DNA from: Mycogone perniciosa | Lineage: Eukaryota > Ascomycota > Sordariomycetes > Hypocreales > Hypocreaceae | Direction: 5' to 3' | DNA: 64,000 nt | Assembly: GCA_025331125.1 (NCBI GenBank) | Contig: JAOALB010000080.1 | Coordinates: 1 to 64,000 of the forward strand | Part shown: in pieces, positions 11,016 to 21,506 of the stretch | How the letters are laid out: the number at the start of each line of letters is the position of its first letter | Numbering within the stretch: position 1 is the stretch's first letter | The notes under the pieces: model-generated | Seen by the model: the letters and a program-made list of their open reading frames with translations, nothing else | Database searches by the model: none | Told to the model about the DNA's origin: nothing | Translations under genes and position numbers: made by a program

Positions 11016-12107
11016 TCAACTGGATTTAATACAGATCCAGCTGGTGGCACAACCAGCGCCTATGCTGTCTATATGGCTGTCTGGTGGTATGAACTTCGAC
11101 GATGCAATGATGTTCCATCTGCCCTTGACATCGTTGTTTTCCACTTGCGGTCCGCAATTGCCATGCTCGCCCCATCCCCACGATAGCACGTCACCAGCCT
11201 CTGAAAGCGCGACAACGTGCTCGCTGCCGATGGCGATCTTTTTGAGAGTAGGGAGATTTGGAGGGGGGAGTTGGCCGTGGTCGTCACGACCCCATCCTTC
11301 CAAGCTACCATCCTGCTTCAATATGTAGAAGTTACCCCAACTGGCCCCAACATCTGTCCATGAGGAAGCTGTTGAGGGAGCCTTGGAAATCAATCCCCAT
11401 TTTTCTGATCCTAGGACACGAATATTTCCGCTGTCTGGCTCGCCAAAGAAGCACGTAGATTCCTTAGCACAAACTGCTCTCGTTACCCTGAAGCCGATCT
11501 CATCGATTTTTCGAGGGGTATGAACAACCGTGCCAGGCTCCCCAATTTGAGATTTGCGACAGTTTCCCCAGCCGTAAGCATCGCCGTTGCTCAATACCGC
11601 AACAACATGACCCATGCAAGCAGACAGGTCAATAATTTCTGTCCCAGGTGGAGGGAAGTCCTTCAGCCTGCTTGCTGATGGAGTTCGTACAATGAGTTCA
11701 CCCAAGCCCAATTCTCCTTTTATGCCCACGCCAAGGCTGAATATCTTGGTTCGTTTCCCCTCGTCATCCCTGGCGACTATAATCGAAGCTTCCCATGTAG
11801 CTGCGATCAAAGCAATCTGGCCTATTTCTTCTTCACTATCCTCTTTGGTGGGACGAGCTTCTTGAAAGACCGGCACACTAGGAGCAGAAGCCAATCCACA
11901 GGCTCCACTGGTCGGATCACCACTCCAGTACAGTTTGCCAGACTCACTGAGAAGCAGAGTATGATTGCCCCCCGCAGCGACGTTGACGATTGGTGAGTCG
12001 GGAGGGCTAGGGTGGAAGAGGACCTGTTTGGGTACTGAAACGTCTTCTTTGTGGCTGATCCCAAGTTGCCCAGATCCGTTGGACCCAATAGCGAATATGG
12101 CGTCCAT
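11016..12107 (-). CDS. RCC1-repeat protein, Ats1-like
   Basis: Single exon, 363 residues from ATG 12107; the frame is open to an upstream ATG at 12209 (397 residues). I prefer 12107 because the product then opens directly with the first RCC1 blade (MDAIFAIGSNGSGQLGI). Repeated blades follow: IVNVAAGGNHTLLLSESGKLYWSG, IIDLSACMGHVVAVLSNGDAYGWGN and KKIAIGSEHVVALSEAGDVLSWGWGEHGNCG, giving a seven-bladed propeller of normal size. The length and blade pattern fit the Ats1/alpha-tubulin suppressor type. In yeast Ats1 is linked to microtubules and to Kti11/diphthamide and tRNA wobble-uridine modification (family knowledge). Other RCC1-like proteins cannot be ruled out. Confidence 0.75.
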   Translation of the reverse strand: MDAIFAIGSNGSGQLGISHKEDVSVPKQVLFHPSPPDSPIVNVAAGGNHTLLLSESGKLYWSGDPTSGACGLASAPSVPVFQEARPTKEDSEEEIGQIALIAATWEASIIVARDDEGKRTKIFSLGVGIKGELGLGELIVRTPSASRLKDFPPPGTEIIDLSACMGHVVAVLSNGDAYGWGNCRKSQIGEPGTVVHTPRKIDEIGFRVTRAVCAKESTCFFGEPDSGNIRVLGSEKWGLISKAPSTASSWTDVGASWGNFYILKQDGSLEGWGRDDHGQLPPPNLPTLKKIAIGSEHVVALSEAGDVLSWGWGEHGNCGPQVENNDVKGRWNIIASSKFIPPDSHIDSIGAGCATSWICIKSS

Positions 12108-12466
12108 TTTGGCAGAGAGTTCAAGGCTTGGTCCAGGAACTTTGCCAGCCAGATGCAGAACAGTCGATATCGTATTTGTGAATATCGTTGATAGATCGGA
12201 TATTTGCATGCCATCATGCCCTGACTAATCGCGAGTTGCGATGCCGGGCTCCGGGATCCGCTAATTTCGATGACTAAGCAGAATTTTTTGTAGCCCACTT
12301 TTCGACGACGTTCCTCTTCCGCAAACCTTTATAATCTCCTCTCCTCACTCTTTTCTGTCAACGAACTTTCCTTCTCTCTTCCGCACACATCGACCTGGAA
12401 GAAACGGTTCTGTGTGAGGATGTGAGCTTTGGTCTCTGCTTCAGCCCCCAACAAGCAGCAGGCACA
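12108..12466. promoter_or_regulatory. Divergent promoter, Ats1-like / TYR1
   Basis: 359 bp between the preferred Ats1 start and the TYR1 start, so both promoters must lie here. The 3' half is pyrimidine-rich before the TYR1 ATG, as is common for strong fungal promoters. Two TGACTAA sites occur at 12222-12228 and 12271-12277. Confidence 0.6.
12222..12277. promoter_or_regulatory. Two TGACTAA (AP-1/Yap1-type) sites
   Basis: TGACTAA at 12222-12228 and again at 12271-12277, 49 bp apart on the same strand. TGACTAA (TTAGTCA) is one of the preferred sites of Yap1-family bZIP factors. Binding is inferred from sequence only. Confidence 0.4.
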
Positions 12467-14323
12467 ATGGCTTCGACTCAATTCACTGGCGTCCCGTCCG
12501 GGATGGAAAATTTCGTCGTCGGCTTGATTGGCATGGGCGACATGGGGAGGATGTACGCTGAGAAGCTCTCCGAAGCTGGCTGGAGGTGAGTCGCATTGTG
12601 CGATGCGTGTTGTCGCCTCTGGCAGAATTTTTCAAGGTAAGCGTCATTCCATCTCTTTTCTCATCCATCCCAACCCCCTCGAAAATGATGACTTGAGCGC
12701 ATTTGGCTCGAGTATTGTGCAGGGCAGTTTGGGCACCGTTCCGGTGTCCAGACCCGCACTGTACTCTCAGTGATGAAAACGCTTGCTACCTTAAATACAT
12801 TTGTCTGATTTTTCCTGATCTTTCTCGTTCTTTCTCGCACTCAATCGCAGCAACCAGAACGCTAACAGATCTCAAGACAGGCTCCATAACGTATCGATGC
12901 ATTTTAGTCTAACGTGTCCCGGCCGAGTGGCTGACATCGGAATAGAATTCTAGCCTGCGACAGAGAGGATAGATACGATAGTCTCATTGAGAAATATAAT
13001 GGCAAAGTACGCAATGTGCTGCTGATCCACCATCTTTGAATTTTTTCCCAATCGTGCCCACTCGGATGCTGAAGCTCTTACGTCCAGAAAAACATAGAGA
13101 TATGTCGCAATGGCCATTTTGTATCCCGCGCAAGCGACTACATCATCTACAGCGTCGAGGCTGCCATCATTGACCGCGTGATTGCCCAATATGGTCCCTG
13201 TAGGCACTCTCGCCTTGTATATCCACCAAGTCTAATGTTCTGATTCTCATGTGTCCAATCTCCAGCTACTAAAATGGGCGCCATCGTCGGCGGCCAGACC
13301 TCATGCAAATCTCCCGAGATCGAAGCCTTCGAAGCTCACCTCCCCTCAGACGTCTTCATCGTCTCATGCCACTCCCTCCACGGGCCCGGAGTCGATCCTC
13401 ACAACCAACCCCTCGTGCTTATCCAACACCGCGCACCGGACGAAGCCCTCCGCAAGGTCGAAGCCGTGCTGAGCTGTCTCGGCTCCAAGTTCGTCTATCT
13501 CTCCGCCCAGGAACACGATCGCATCACGGCGGACACCCAGGCCGTTACTCACGCCGCTTTCCTCTCCATGGGCAAAGCCTGGCATGCTGAGAAGCAGTAC
13601 CCCTGGGAACTCAGTCGCTACGTCGGCGGCATCGAAAACGTCAAGACGAACATCACACTGCGCATCTACGGACAGAAATGGCACGTCTACGCCGGCCTGG
13701 CCATTCTGAACCCCGAGGCGAGGAAGCAAGTCGCCCAATACGCCAAGAGCGTCACCGAGCTGTACAAGCTCATGCTCGAGGGCAACCTCGACGGGCTACG
13801 GCAGCGTATGTACCGCGCGCGCGATAAAGTCTTCGGCGCGTCCAAGACCTGGGACGCACGACCTCTCCTCGAGCCCTCCATCCTCTCGTCCTTCTCCCTC
13901 GGCACACCCACCCCTGACGCACCCGCCCGACCAAACAGCCACCTTTCGCTGCTCGCCATGGTAGACTGCTGGGCCGAGCTCGGCATCGTGCCGTACGACC
14001 ACATGCTGTGCAGCACGCCGCTCTTCCGGCTACGTCTGGGCGTGACGGAGCACGTGTTCAGGCACACGGACATTCTGGACGAGACGCTACACACGGCGGT
14101 GCATGACAAGCGGTACCGGAGCGACGATTTGGAGTTTACGTTTGCGGCGAGGGGGTGGGCGGAGTGTGTGAGCCTGGGGCATTTCGAGACGTGGGAGAAG
14201 AGGTTTGTGAGTACGCAGCAGTTTTTCGAGCCGCGGTTTGCGGATGCGAAGAAGGTGGGTGATTTGATGATGAAGAAGGTGCAGGAGAGTATGGAGGAGA
14301 GTATGCGGCTGGGGGATGAATGA
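12467..14323 (+). CDS. TYR1: Prephenate dehydrogenase (NADP+)
   Basis: Four exons: 12467-12585, 12946-13006, 13088-13199, 13266-14323; 449 residues, close to the 452 of yeast Tyr1 as I recall it. It oxidatively decarboxylates prephenate to 4-hydroxyphenylpyruvate in tyrosine synthesis, in the cytosol. The dinucleotide-binding glycines are at G22, G24 and G27 (GLIGMGDMG). Further conserved blocks are DYIIYSVEAA, MGAIVGGQTSCK, CHSLHGP and EHDRITADTQAVTHAAF. Intron 1 is 360 bp, much longer than the others here (65-81 bp). Exon 2 starts after the AG at 12945, not the nearer TAG at 12953, because only the former keeps the frame into ACDREDRYD. It is transcribed divergently from the Ats1-like gene and converges on the Cys-rich gene, with 293 bp between stops. 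Confidence 0.93.
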
Positions 14324-14616
14324 GTCGAGATGAATATGAGTGGTGTAAAGTGGGAATGGGGAGATGGTCTGTTGGGGGCGTTTTGGTGAAGCCTTGAGAG
14401 CTGATAGGAACATGACTTGTACATTGATTCATACTACGTGTGAGCTGCATAGGCCCGATGGAAACTTATTAGCACAGGGTATCTTGATATACCACTCCCA
14501 AACGCCATCAAACATGAGACCTTTTCCAGCCAATTCCATGCTCCCTCATAACCTCCCAAACCGCCAAAATGTTTGAGCCCACCCGGCCCCGAGAATGAGA
14601 AGGGAAATAGAGAAGC

Positions 14617-15803
14617 TCATGCCTGTGTGATGAGGTCCAGAACGCCCAACTCGACGCTCTCCTCGAGCCTGACCCCAGCCGAACTGGCTCCATCGGGGAG
14701 AGGGGACGGTAGAGGCGTCAATAACAACGGAGTAATCGACCCAGCGCATGAAACAGGAGGTTTAACAGCGTAAAGGGCCAGGTTTTCGCATCCTGGAGCA
14801 TGTTCTAGCTGATCAGGCGGACTGTCAGGCGTGGTTGGGGTTTCTGGCCAACCGAAATCGTCATCCGAATCCTCCTCTATCTCTGCCTGTTCTTTCTGTC
14901 CGTCCCATAGCATACGCCCTTGAGCAATTTGCGCGTCTAGAAGCTCCATGACTCTCACGGATGACGTAGGGGAGCTATTTTCCGAGCTGTCAGTTGACTG
15001 AGGCTGTCGCCAGTTAGCAGCTAGCATCTTGATTCAATTCTAAGGAGTGTATAAGGCATCCCACCAATGGAACGGGACGACAACCTAGGGTTTTGACAAT
15101 CGCCGCATCCACGATAGGTCGGCGACCCAAGATGTGGAAGCCAAAACCAGCTGCTGCGGAAGGAGGAATTTCACCCTTTACAACGGCGTCGAGGCTCAGA
15201 AAGGCTCGATCTGAAGACCCGGGCCGACACCGCTGACAGATTCGATACTGGCACTCCTCATGGGGCCCGCACACCCAAGGTTTCTGGAAGTCATAATGAC
15301 ATGGTGCCGAGTCGAGTCCGTTGGGTTGTGTGAGCCGGGTGAGAATTGCAGCGCTGTCCTTGCGAATTTGCTCCCGTTGAATCACCAGCTGGACCTGTGT
15401 TTGCATGTTAGCAAGGGCCAGTTGGGGACAGGTTACACGGCATACATTCTCCCGTTGCCTGAGGATGTCGGCAACCTGGTCTGGACGGTAGCTCGAGAGT
15501 TGTTTTTGTGTGATTTCCTTGAAGAAACTGAGGGTGTCTTCACGGGCTGCTGGACTGCCTTGTCGCACGCCCAGGTTTGATGTCAGGCAACAGCCTAGCT
15601 CATCCATATTGGCCTGCAGGTTTTTGTTAGCAATTTTATCGTCAAAAGAAGAGTGCTGCCTTTTCTGCTCATACAAATTCTCCGCGAGACACCGCCTGTT
15701 CTATCAAGTCGTCCCTGTCCTGGATGCACTGATACAGCCATCCGAAAGGCCCGGGGCTATGGCAGTTTCCGCAGAGGATATCCGGGCTGTAGAGTCTTGT
15801 CAT
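14617..15803 (-). CDS. Uncharacterised Cys-rich fungal protein
   Basis: Four exons on the minus strand: 15803-15675, 15613-15446, 15394-15065, 15003-14617; 337 residues. I recognise the pattern (CGNCHSPGPFGWLYQC, then DDLIEQAVSRG, then AFLSLDAVVKGEIPPSAAAGFGF) as a recurring fungal family of unknown function but cannot name it. Cysteines cluster at C11, C14, C26, C51, C52, C131, C141, C147, C152 and C155, with CxxC pairs at 11-14 and 152-155 that could bind zinc. The C-terminal third (from about 210) is low-complexity, acidic and Pro/Ser/Thr-rich (EEDSDDDFGWPETPTTPDSPP). There is no signal peptide or clear membrane segment. The start is set at Met 15803, directly before the conserved TRLYSPD; an upstream ATG at 15872 is also in frame. 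The last intron is the least certain, though its branch CTAAC and phase agree. Confidence 0.7.
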
Positions 15804-18143
15804 GGTTAGGTGAGTGCATTGTGGCCCAAAGACTGTGCGTTTGTGTAAGCCAGGAGGACTTCGAGGCGTCATGTTGGATATCCAGGGGCCCGCGCCTCGA
15901 CGACGAGGCAGAGAGGCTCAGAAGCTGATGGTGGCGAGCGAGATCGGCTACAGTGTTGTAACGATATAGCTGAAGAATGCTTGTCGAGTTTACGTGCTAG
16001 GTTGAATGTTGAGCGGCTGTTTGGGAGGGGATGAAATGGTGGATTTCGCCTAAACAGCAACACGCGTCAGCCATGGGCCAGTCAACAGAGCTCTGGAGCC
16101 TAAAAGACCCTGAATTATGCTCCTGGCAGCTGGCAGCAGTGCGTGACTGTCCAGAGGTGTCAACAGGAGGCGAGCAGCTGCTGCAGAAGCCTGGGGAAAT
16201 GGGGGACATGGAGCACATGAAGGGACCATGATTTGGTTTCCACAGAGAGATGAAAGAAAAGGTGTGGAATTCATGAGACTGAAGAATATACATTGGAGCA
16301 TTGAGTTAGGTCCTCGATCGATCACACGTGTGACGCGACTCTGGAGAGCAAGCACTATTTTGATTTGGTAGCAGCACTGCGTATAAGTGAAGCGGTGATA
16401 TGATCTGTGATTCTATGTGACATGTCAGATGGATGGTCAATACCGAACAGTGTAACTTTTTTTCTTTTCTTACAGCCCGAAGAGTTTCGCCATATATTAT
16501 CATGTACGAAGTATGCAAGTCCGAATATGGATGGATGCGTTGAGAAATAGCTGCGTGGTTCTACTGCCTATTGTCTGGCACGGGGTAGAGACACGGCAAT
16601 AGCTTCACGCAAGGGGGTGAGAGTAATAGTAGTGCAATGAAGTTAGTTGTCAGTCAGACACAGACACAGAGACAATGTGACGTCTGTTATGCAGTCGGAG
16701 CGGGCAAGACAGATTTAATTGAGCCGCCCGCCCGCCCAATTGGAGCGAGGCGTCATGTCTCGTCATGGCCATTACATCATCACCTTTCTTTCTTCCATCC
16801 AGCACTTCGTCTTATCGTATTATGAGCTATTATGCAAATGCACAACACACGCACGCGTTCTTAGCAGACAGAGCGGCGTTCAGCCCATAACGACGTGGTT
16901 GCTGTGGAGAAATCAAACCCTCGGAACAGGGCGTGGCGCTCGGCCAATCACGCGCACCAATGCGTCGGCCCTACTGCACAGGAGGTTAGGCGCTGCAACC
17001 AGGCCTGCACCAGGCGTCTTAGAGCGTCTTAGGGCGTCCAAGCTCCCTCCAATCGTCTTTTATGGTCAGCCACCACAGCCCACTTCTGATGCCCACGCAG
17101 CTCATCTCTCATCTCCAGCACGAGGCCAGTCAGTCTCTGCTATTTCCAGCTCGCCCTCAGCTCAAAAACCTGCTTGCTTGCTTGCAGGTGGGGTGAGAAA
17201 AAAACGGGACATTGCCCGCTATCATTATAGTAACGCGTCGAGATACGATACGACAAGCGAAGTAGTACTAACACGTTGTTGTACGAGTAGTAATACTTCG
17301 TACCTTGCTTCGGACTCCGTTTGGTACTCCCTACACGGGTAATCCTCCGTAAACGACCTTCTAGGTACTACTGCGAGTACTGCTAGTCCAACTACAGCGT
17401 CATTTGCCCTCCATCTTCCCGACCCAGCCTCCTCCCTCCTTTCAACCCCCTCTGCTTCCCGCTGTCAACCACCCTCAAGAAAAAAGAGTGAGAGAGAGAA
17501 ATCCATACCCAAAAAACAACATCAACAAGTCGCGCGTCGATATCGAATCGAAGTCAAGGCGCATTCGCATGTCCGTCTCTCTTCGTTGGTGAGTGCTTCT
17601 CCTCATTTCCTTTTGCTCCACCGTCGTGATGGCCCAACGCGACGCAATTGGCAGACAAACAAACAAAACCCCAGAACGGACGGACATGATAATTTTTATC
17701 CCTTTACCGAGGCACCGCCTTGCAGTTCACCTCTCACTTCTGTGGGCTGTAGTGCTTTAGCGGAAGCCTGTGGGAGCCAAACCGGGGGGTGGTTGGGAGG
17801 GAGACTCGGCCGACCCACTCAGCGCATCAAGCTCTGGGCTTGCCTGTGTCTCGTCGTGTAAACAAATCCATTGGCCAAGGCCTGTCACCACGACAGCCTC
17901 AATTGCTCCCCAATCCCTCCGCAGCCCGGATCGTTTGCATCTGCTAATCATCCCGCTGTCGCGTCGTTGGACCATCAGACCCTGTCCGCAGTCCCATATC
18001 GATCGATGTTTTTGACGCCGACCTGCCCCACGAGCAACGAGATCGAGATCGAGTCCGAGTCCGAGTCGAGTCGCGGTTCAATCCACCAGCACCAGCACCA
18101 TCATCACCACCAAGATTGATCAACCTGCGCCACCACCACCACC
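15804..18143. other. Divergent intergenic region with long CT-rich leader
   Basis: 2.3 kb between the starts of the Cys-rich gene (-) and the Mpv17-like gene (+). No gene is supportable; the 207-codon frame at 16719-17342 is low-complexity. From about 17400 the sequence is pyrimidine-rich and may be 5' UTR of the Mpv17-like gene. A seven-codon open frame (17569-17592) ends on a good donor (GTGAGT at 17589), so a 5' UTR intron is possible. TACTTCGTAC at 17294-17303 belongs to the dispersed palindrome family. Confidence 0.5.
18032..18072. repeat. GAGATC/GAGTCC short tandem repeat
   Basis: Imperfect six-base units (gagatc, then gagtcc, then gagtcg) just upstream of the Mpv17-like start, in probable 5' UTR. 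Confidence 0.6.
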
Positions 18144-19316
18144 ATGTCGGTCAAGTTCGAGCGGGACACGATCCAGACCTCGCAAAATGTCGCTGATGTC
18201 GCCGTCAGCGCCCTGAAGAAGGTCGACAGGGCCGTCGACCAGGCTCTCGACAAGGCCGTCGACAAAGTCATCCCCGATCAGCCTCTCCCAGGCACCAGTG
18301 GCAAGCACCCGATCGCCGCCGCCCTCGGCACCGCGTTGACGGGCGGCAAGGCCATGGCCGGCACCAAGGGCTATCTGGCGGTACGTTCTGCTTTCGCGAG
18401 CCATGGATTGGAGGCACATTGCCGCCGTGGATATATCGATGGACATTGGTTTGGCTGATGAAGCGTGGTGGCACGCGCACAACAGGCCTACATTAAGCAG
18501 CTCGAGTCCAACCCGCTGCGCACCAAGATGCTCACGGCCGGCACCCTCGCCGGAGCCCAGGAACTCCTCGCCTCGTGGCTCGCCAAGGACCGGAACAAGC
18601 ATGGCAACTACTTCACATCGCGTGTCCCCAAGATGGCTGCGTACGGCGCCCTGGTCAGCGCTCCCCTGGGCCACTTCCTCATCTGGATCCTGCAGAAGAT
18701 CTTCAAGGGCCGAACCAGTCTCAAGGCCAAGATCATACAGATTATCGTCAGCAACCTGGTGGTATGTACTCGCGATCCCTCCCCCTCTTGCGTTGCTTGC
18801 TTTGGTTCGCATTGACTTGTTGCTTGACTTGACTTTCCCTGCTACGATCGAGTTCTCTCTCCCCTCGCGACCGCGTGTCTTGGTGACATCGAATCGAGTC
18901 TCCCGTAGACTAACCATCCCTCCTTTTTCTTCGTCTAGATCGCTCCTATTCAGAACAGCATCTACCTGCTTGCCATGGCCCTCATCGCCGGCGCCCGAAC
19001 AATCCACCAGGTTCGCGCCACCGTCAAGGTCGGCTTCTGGAGAGTCATGCGCGTCTCCTGGCTCACCTCTCCCATCTGCCTGGCCTTCGCCCAACAATTC
19101 CTCCCCGACGAGCTCTGGGTGCCCTTCTTCAACCTCATCTCTTTCACCATCGGCACCTACATCAACACCGTCACCAAGAAGAAGCGCCTCGCCGCCCTGC
19201 GCAAGAAGCACTTTGGTGAGAACCGCGACCAGCGCGATAACCGGGCCCCGCCGCCCCTGCAGGGTCGTCCCGAAGACTACCCCCCTCCTCCAATGGGTCC
19301 GAACCCCTCCTATTAA
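18144..19316 (+). CDS. Mpv17/PMP22-family membrane protein
   Basis: Three exons: 18144-18380, 18486-18761, 18939-19316; 296 residues. The family spans peroxisomal or inner mitochondrial membranes with four segments and is thought to form small channels (family knowledge; substrate unknown). Visible features: a segment starting KMLTAGTLAGAQELLASW, the MAAYGALVSAPLGHFLIWIL segment, IAPIQNSIYLLAMALIAG, and a last block with the family-like VSWLTSPICLAFAQQFLPDELWVPFFNLI, where W and P are conserved. Before this is an 80-residue charged, helical N-terminus (DQALDKAVDKVIP) longer than in the smallest members; after it is a short basic, then Pro-rich tail. Whether it sits in peroxisomes or mitochondria cannot be told from sequence. 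Confidence 0.82.
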
Positions 19317-20190
19317 ATCCAAGAAGAACCAGGATCCATGGCTTACACCGGGTATAGTTGACAATAACTGGAGAGGAATCGCCGCGGCGGCCAGCGAGAA
19401 AGGAAGGGCTCGAGGAGGAGGAGGCGTCGAGGACACTGCACCCGTCTACGGCACGTCATACAAGGGTTAGTGAAGCAGTGAGAGGGGGGAACGGAAAGGA
19501 GATTTCTTCCCTAGGAAAATAATAATGAAACAAGGGCCGATCTATTGTATACACACCAACCTACTTAACCCTTTATCTGGGAGGCTCTGTGCGTCAAGTT
19601 TTTTTTCCAAGGAGGCAGTCCACCAAACGATGGGCGGGAGTTGAATGCGCGGGAAAGGGTTGCTGGGGGAAGGGGCGCGGAATGTTTGTTAGTATGTAAT
19701 GACTTGATTTGTTAGATGCTCCCTGTATAAATGTTTGGATTGATGTTCTTTTTTGGATTTAAGCTCTTTTTGCTCTATTCCCCCCCTTTTTTTGTGCCTG
19801 TTCCTGTTTCTATATCAATGTAGATTGAGCCAGTTGAGACTATGTGCTGTCTAAATACGAAGTACTGCTTTGATGTGTATGTGCGGGAACTTGCAGCCTC
19901 CTGGTTTGTGTAACAAGCTTTCATGTGGCGGGCTGTTCTTGGGGTGCTGTTGTTGTTGCTTTTTTGCCCGGATTGTGAACCCTGGGGTTTTGACGTGGTG
20001 GTCCCAGAGCTCAGGGGGCGTTGAACGGCCAAGGCTCCAGTTATCGTTCCGTCGACGATGTGCTAATCATGAAGTCTGGTTGTAGACTCGAGCGACTCGT
20101 GGGTTCAGTCGTTCTTCTCCTGTGGCCCTGTCCAAGCTCAACCGTGGTGTCTGGTTCTTCTGTCCTCGCTGGGATCGAACCCTCTCTCTC
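19317..20190. other. Convergent 3' intergenic region
   Basis: Lies between the stops of the Mpv17-like gene and SNF8. T-rich stretches that could serve 3' end formation occur around 19590-19800. TACGAAGTAC is at 19856-19865. No gene is seen. Confidence 0.5.
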
Positions 20191-20991
20191 TCATACTCCC
20201 TCAACCTCATTCCCCTCGGTATCGACCATAAACCCAGGACTCCAATACTCCCACTCACCACCCGTCTGCTTGTCCACCCACAACATTCCCCCCGCCACCA
20301 GATCCTCAATCACCGTCTTACACCTCGCCCCCTCCCACCCCAGATTGTCCCTCAACATCCCCACGCTCACATACCCCAGCACCTGCGCCGCCTCCACCAC
20401 CGCCGCCTGGTCATTGCTCAGCTCCCGCGGCACGCTACGCACATACTCCTTCCTCCCCACCGTCACGATGCCATAGCTTCCCCCCAGCGGCTTCAGCGTC
20501 TCCACCGCGCGCCGCACGTCGTCCTCGCTGATTTCGCCCGAGCCTTCCATCCGCCCCTGGGAGACTCGATCGCGGAGCTCCTTGAGCCCTATCAACCCGC
20601 CGTTCTCACCCCTCGTCGCGCCGCAGACTTCGACAATCCGCACCGCGAGCTCAAAGTAAAAATCATTGACTGTCTTGCCCAGTAACTGCGCCCACACCGA
20701 GTTCCCTGCCCCCCCTCCTCCTCCTCCTCCCCCGCTGTTCGAAGAGCTGGCGAGCGGATCGACCCCGATGGCGGTGCACATGCGCGCGAACTGCGCTCTG
20801 AAGGACGGATCGGAGCGGATGTCTTTTGCATGTGTTTGCGCGAACTGCTGGAGGACGGAGCGGAAGACGGAGAGCTGGGTTTCGAGGGCCTGGGCGTTGG
20901 TGGCGCGGAGGGAGGAGCCGTGGGAGGCGAATTGCGCGGATGTGATGCGCGAGCGGTCGAAGGCGCCGATGCCAACGCCTTTGCGGGACAT
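20191..20991 (-). CDS. SNF8: ESCRT-II subunit Vps22/Snf8
   Basis: Single exon, 266 residues. Snf8, with Vps25 and Vps36, forms ESCRT-II, which sorts ubiquitinated membrane cargo into multivesicular bodies at endosomes. The opening MSRKGVGIGAFDRSR is diagnostic, followed by the coiled region (QALETQLSVFRSVLQQFAQTHAKDIRSDPSFRAQFARMC), then FYFELAVRIVEVC and tandem winged-helix segments ending in GGMLWVDKQTGGEWEYWSPGF. The usual IGVDPLAS motif is followed by an insertion of eight glycines (around residues 83-98), which lengthens the linker before the first winged helix. It has the same orientation as the downstream YDJ1 gene. Confidence 0.93.
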   Translation of the reverse strand: MSRKGVGIGAFDRSRITSAQFASHGSSLRATNAQALETQLSVFRSVLQQFAQTHAKDIRSDPSFRAQFARMCTAIGVDPLASSSNSGGGGGGGGAGNSVWAQLLGKTVNDFYFELAVRIVEVCGATRGENGGLIGLKELRDRVSQGRMEGSGEISEDDVRRAVETLKPLGGSYGIVTVGRKEYVRSVPRELSNDQAAVVEAAQVLGYVSVGMLRDNLGWEGARCKTVIEDLVAGGMLWVDKQTGGEWEYWSPGFMVDTEGNEVEGV

Positions 20992-21506
20992 GGCGGGTGG
21001 TTTATTTAGGGAGTTGTATGAGAGAGGAGTGGTGGGATGGGAGTTGGGAGGTTTGAGTGTGTTGAGGCGATGACGTTGGAGGAGTTATGTCCCTTTGGTG
21101 GGGCTGCAAGGTTAGTGACAACCTCAGCTCTGGCTTATAACTTATTCCTGCCAATACACCTACGAAGGGAATGGGACTTTAACCTATGCAGTTACAGAAA
21201 GGGGAGATTGCATGATAGCTAGATGGTTATGTTAATAAAAAAGCATAGAACTGCTAAGAACAGCTAACAAGGTGCGATCGCGCCTACGGTTCGCAAGCTT
21301 CAAATATTATCCCATCGCGTTTCACGCCCTCTCTGCATAGATAGTAGCATTACCGTCTATTCCAGATACGTGTTCATCATCAGTGTCATAAACCCAGACT
21401 TGCGTGTCCCAATTCCCTTACCCCTTCCCTGAGCCTCATCGTGTGTAAGTTTTAGTTCTATTTCAACAAAAAAGCGTCCCAGCATGGCGGTTCCGAATGC
21501 CCATGC
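20992..21506. other. Intergenic between YDJ1 and SNF8
   Basis: YDJ1 3' region and SNF8 promoter. Nothing distinctive is seen. Confidence 0.5.

Noticed and set aside
13687..14424. 245-codon open frame (-) antisense to TYR1
   Set aside because: Shadow of the GC-biased TYR1 coding frame, Ser/Arg/Pro-rich, no domain.
16719..17342. 207-codon open frame (+)
   Set aside because: Low-complexity reading of the region upstream of the Mpv17-like gene. No domain or splice support.
18120..19436. 438-codon open frame (-) antisense to the Mpv17-like gene
   Set aside because: It spans the exons and introns of a gene with clear family motifs on the other strand. Gly/Val/Glu-rich shadow.
20160..20185. Possible tRNA T-arm (GGGTTCGATCCC on the minus strand)
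   Set aside because: The flanking bases do not form a T-stem of normal pairing, and no acceptor, D or anticodon arm can be folded around it.
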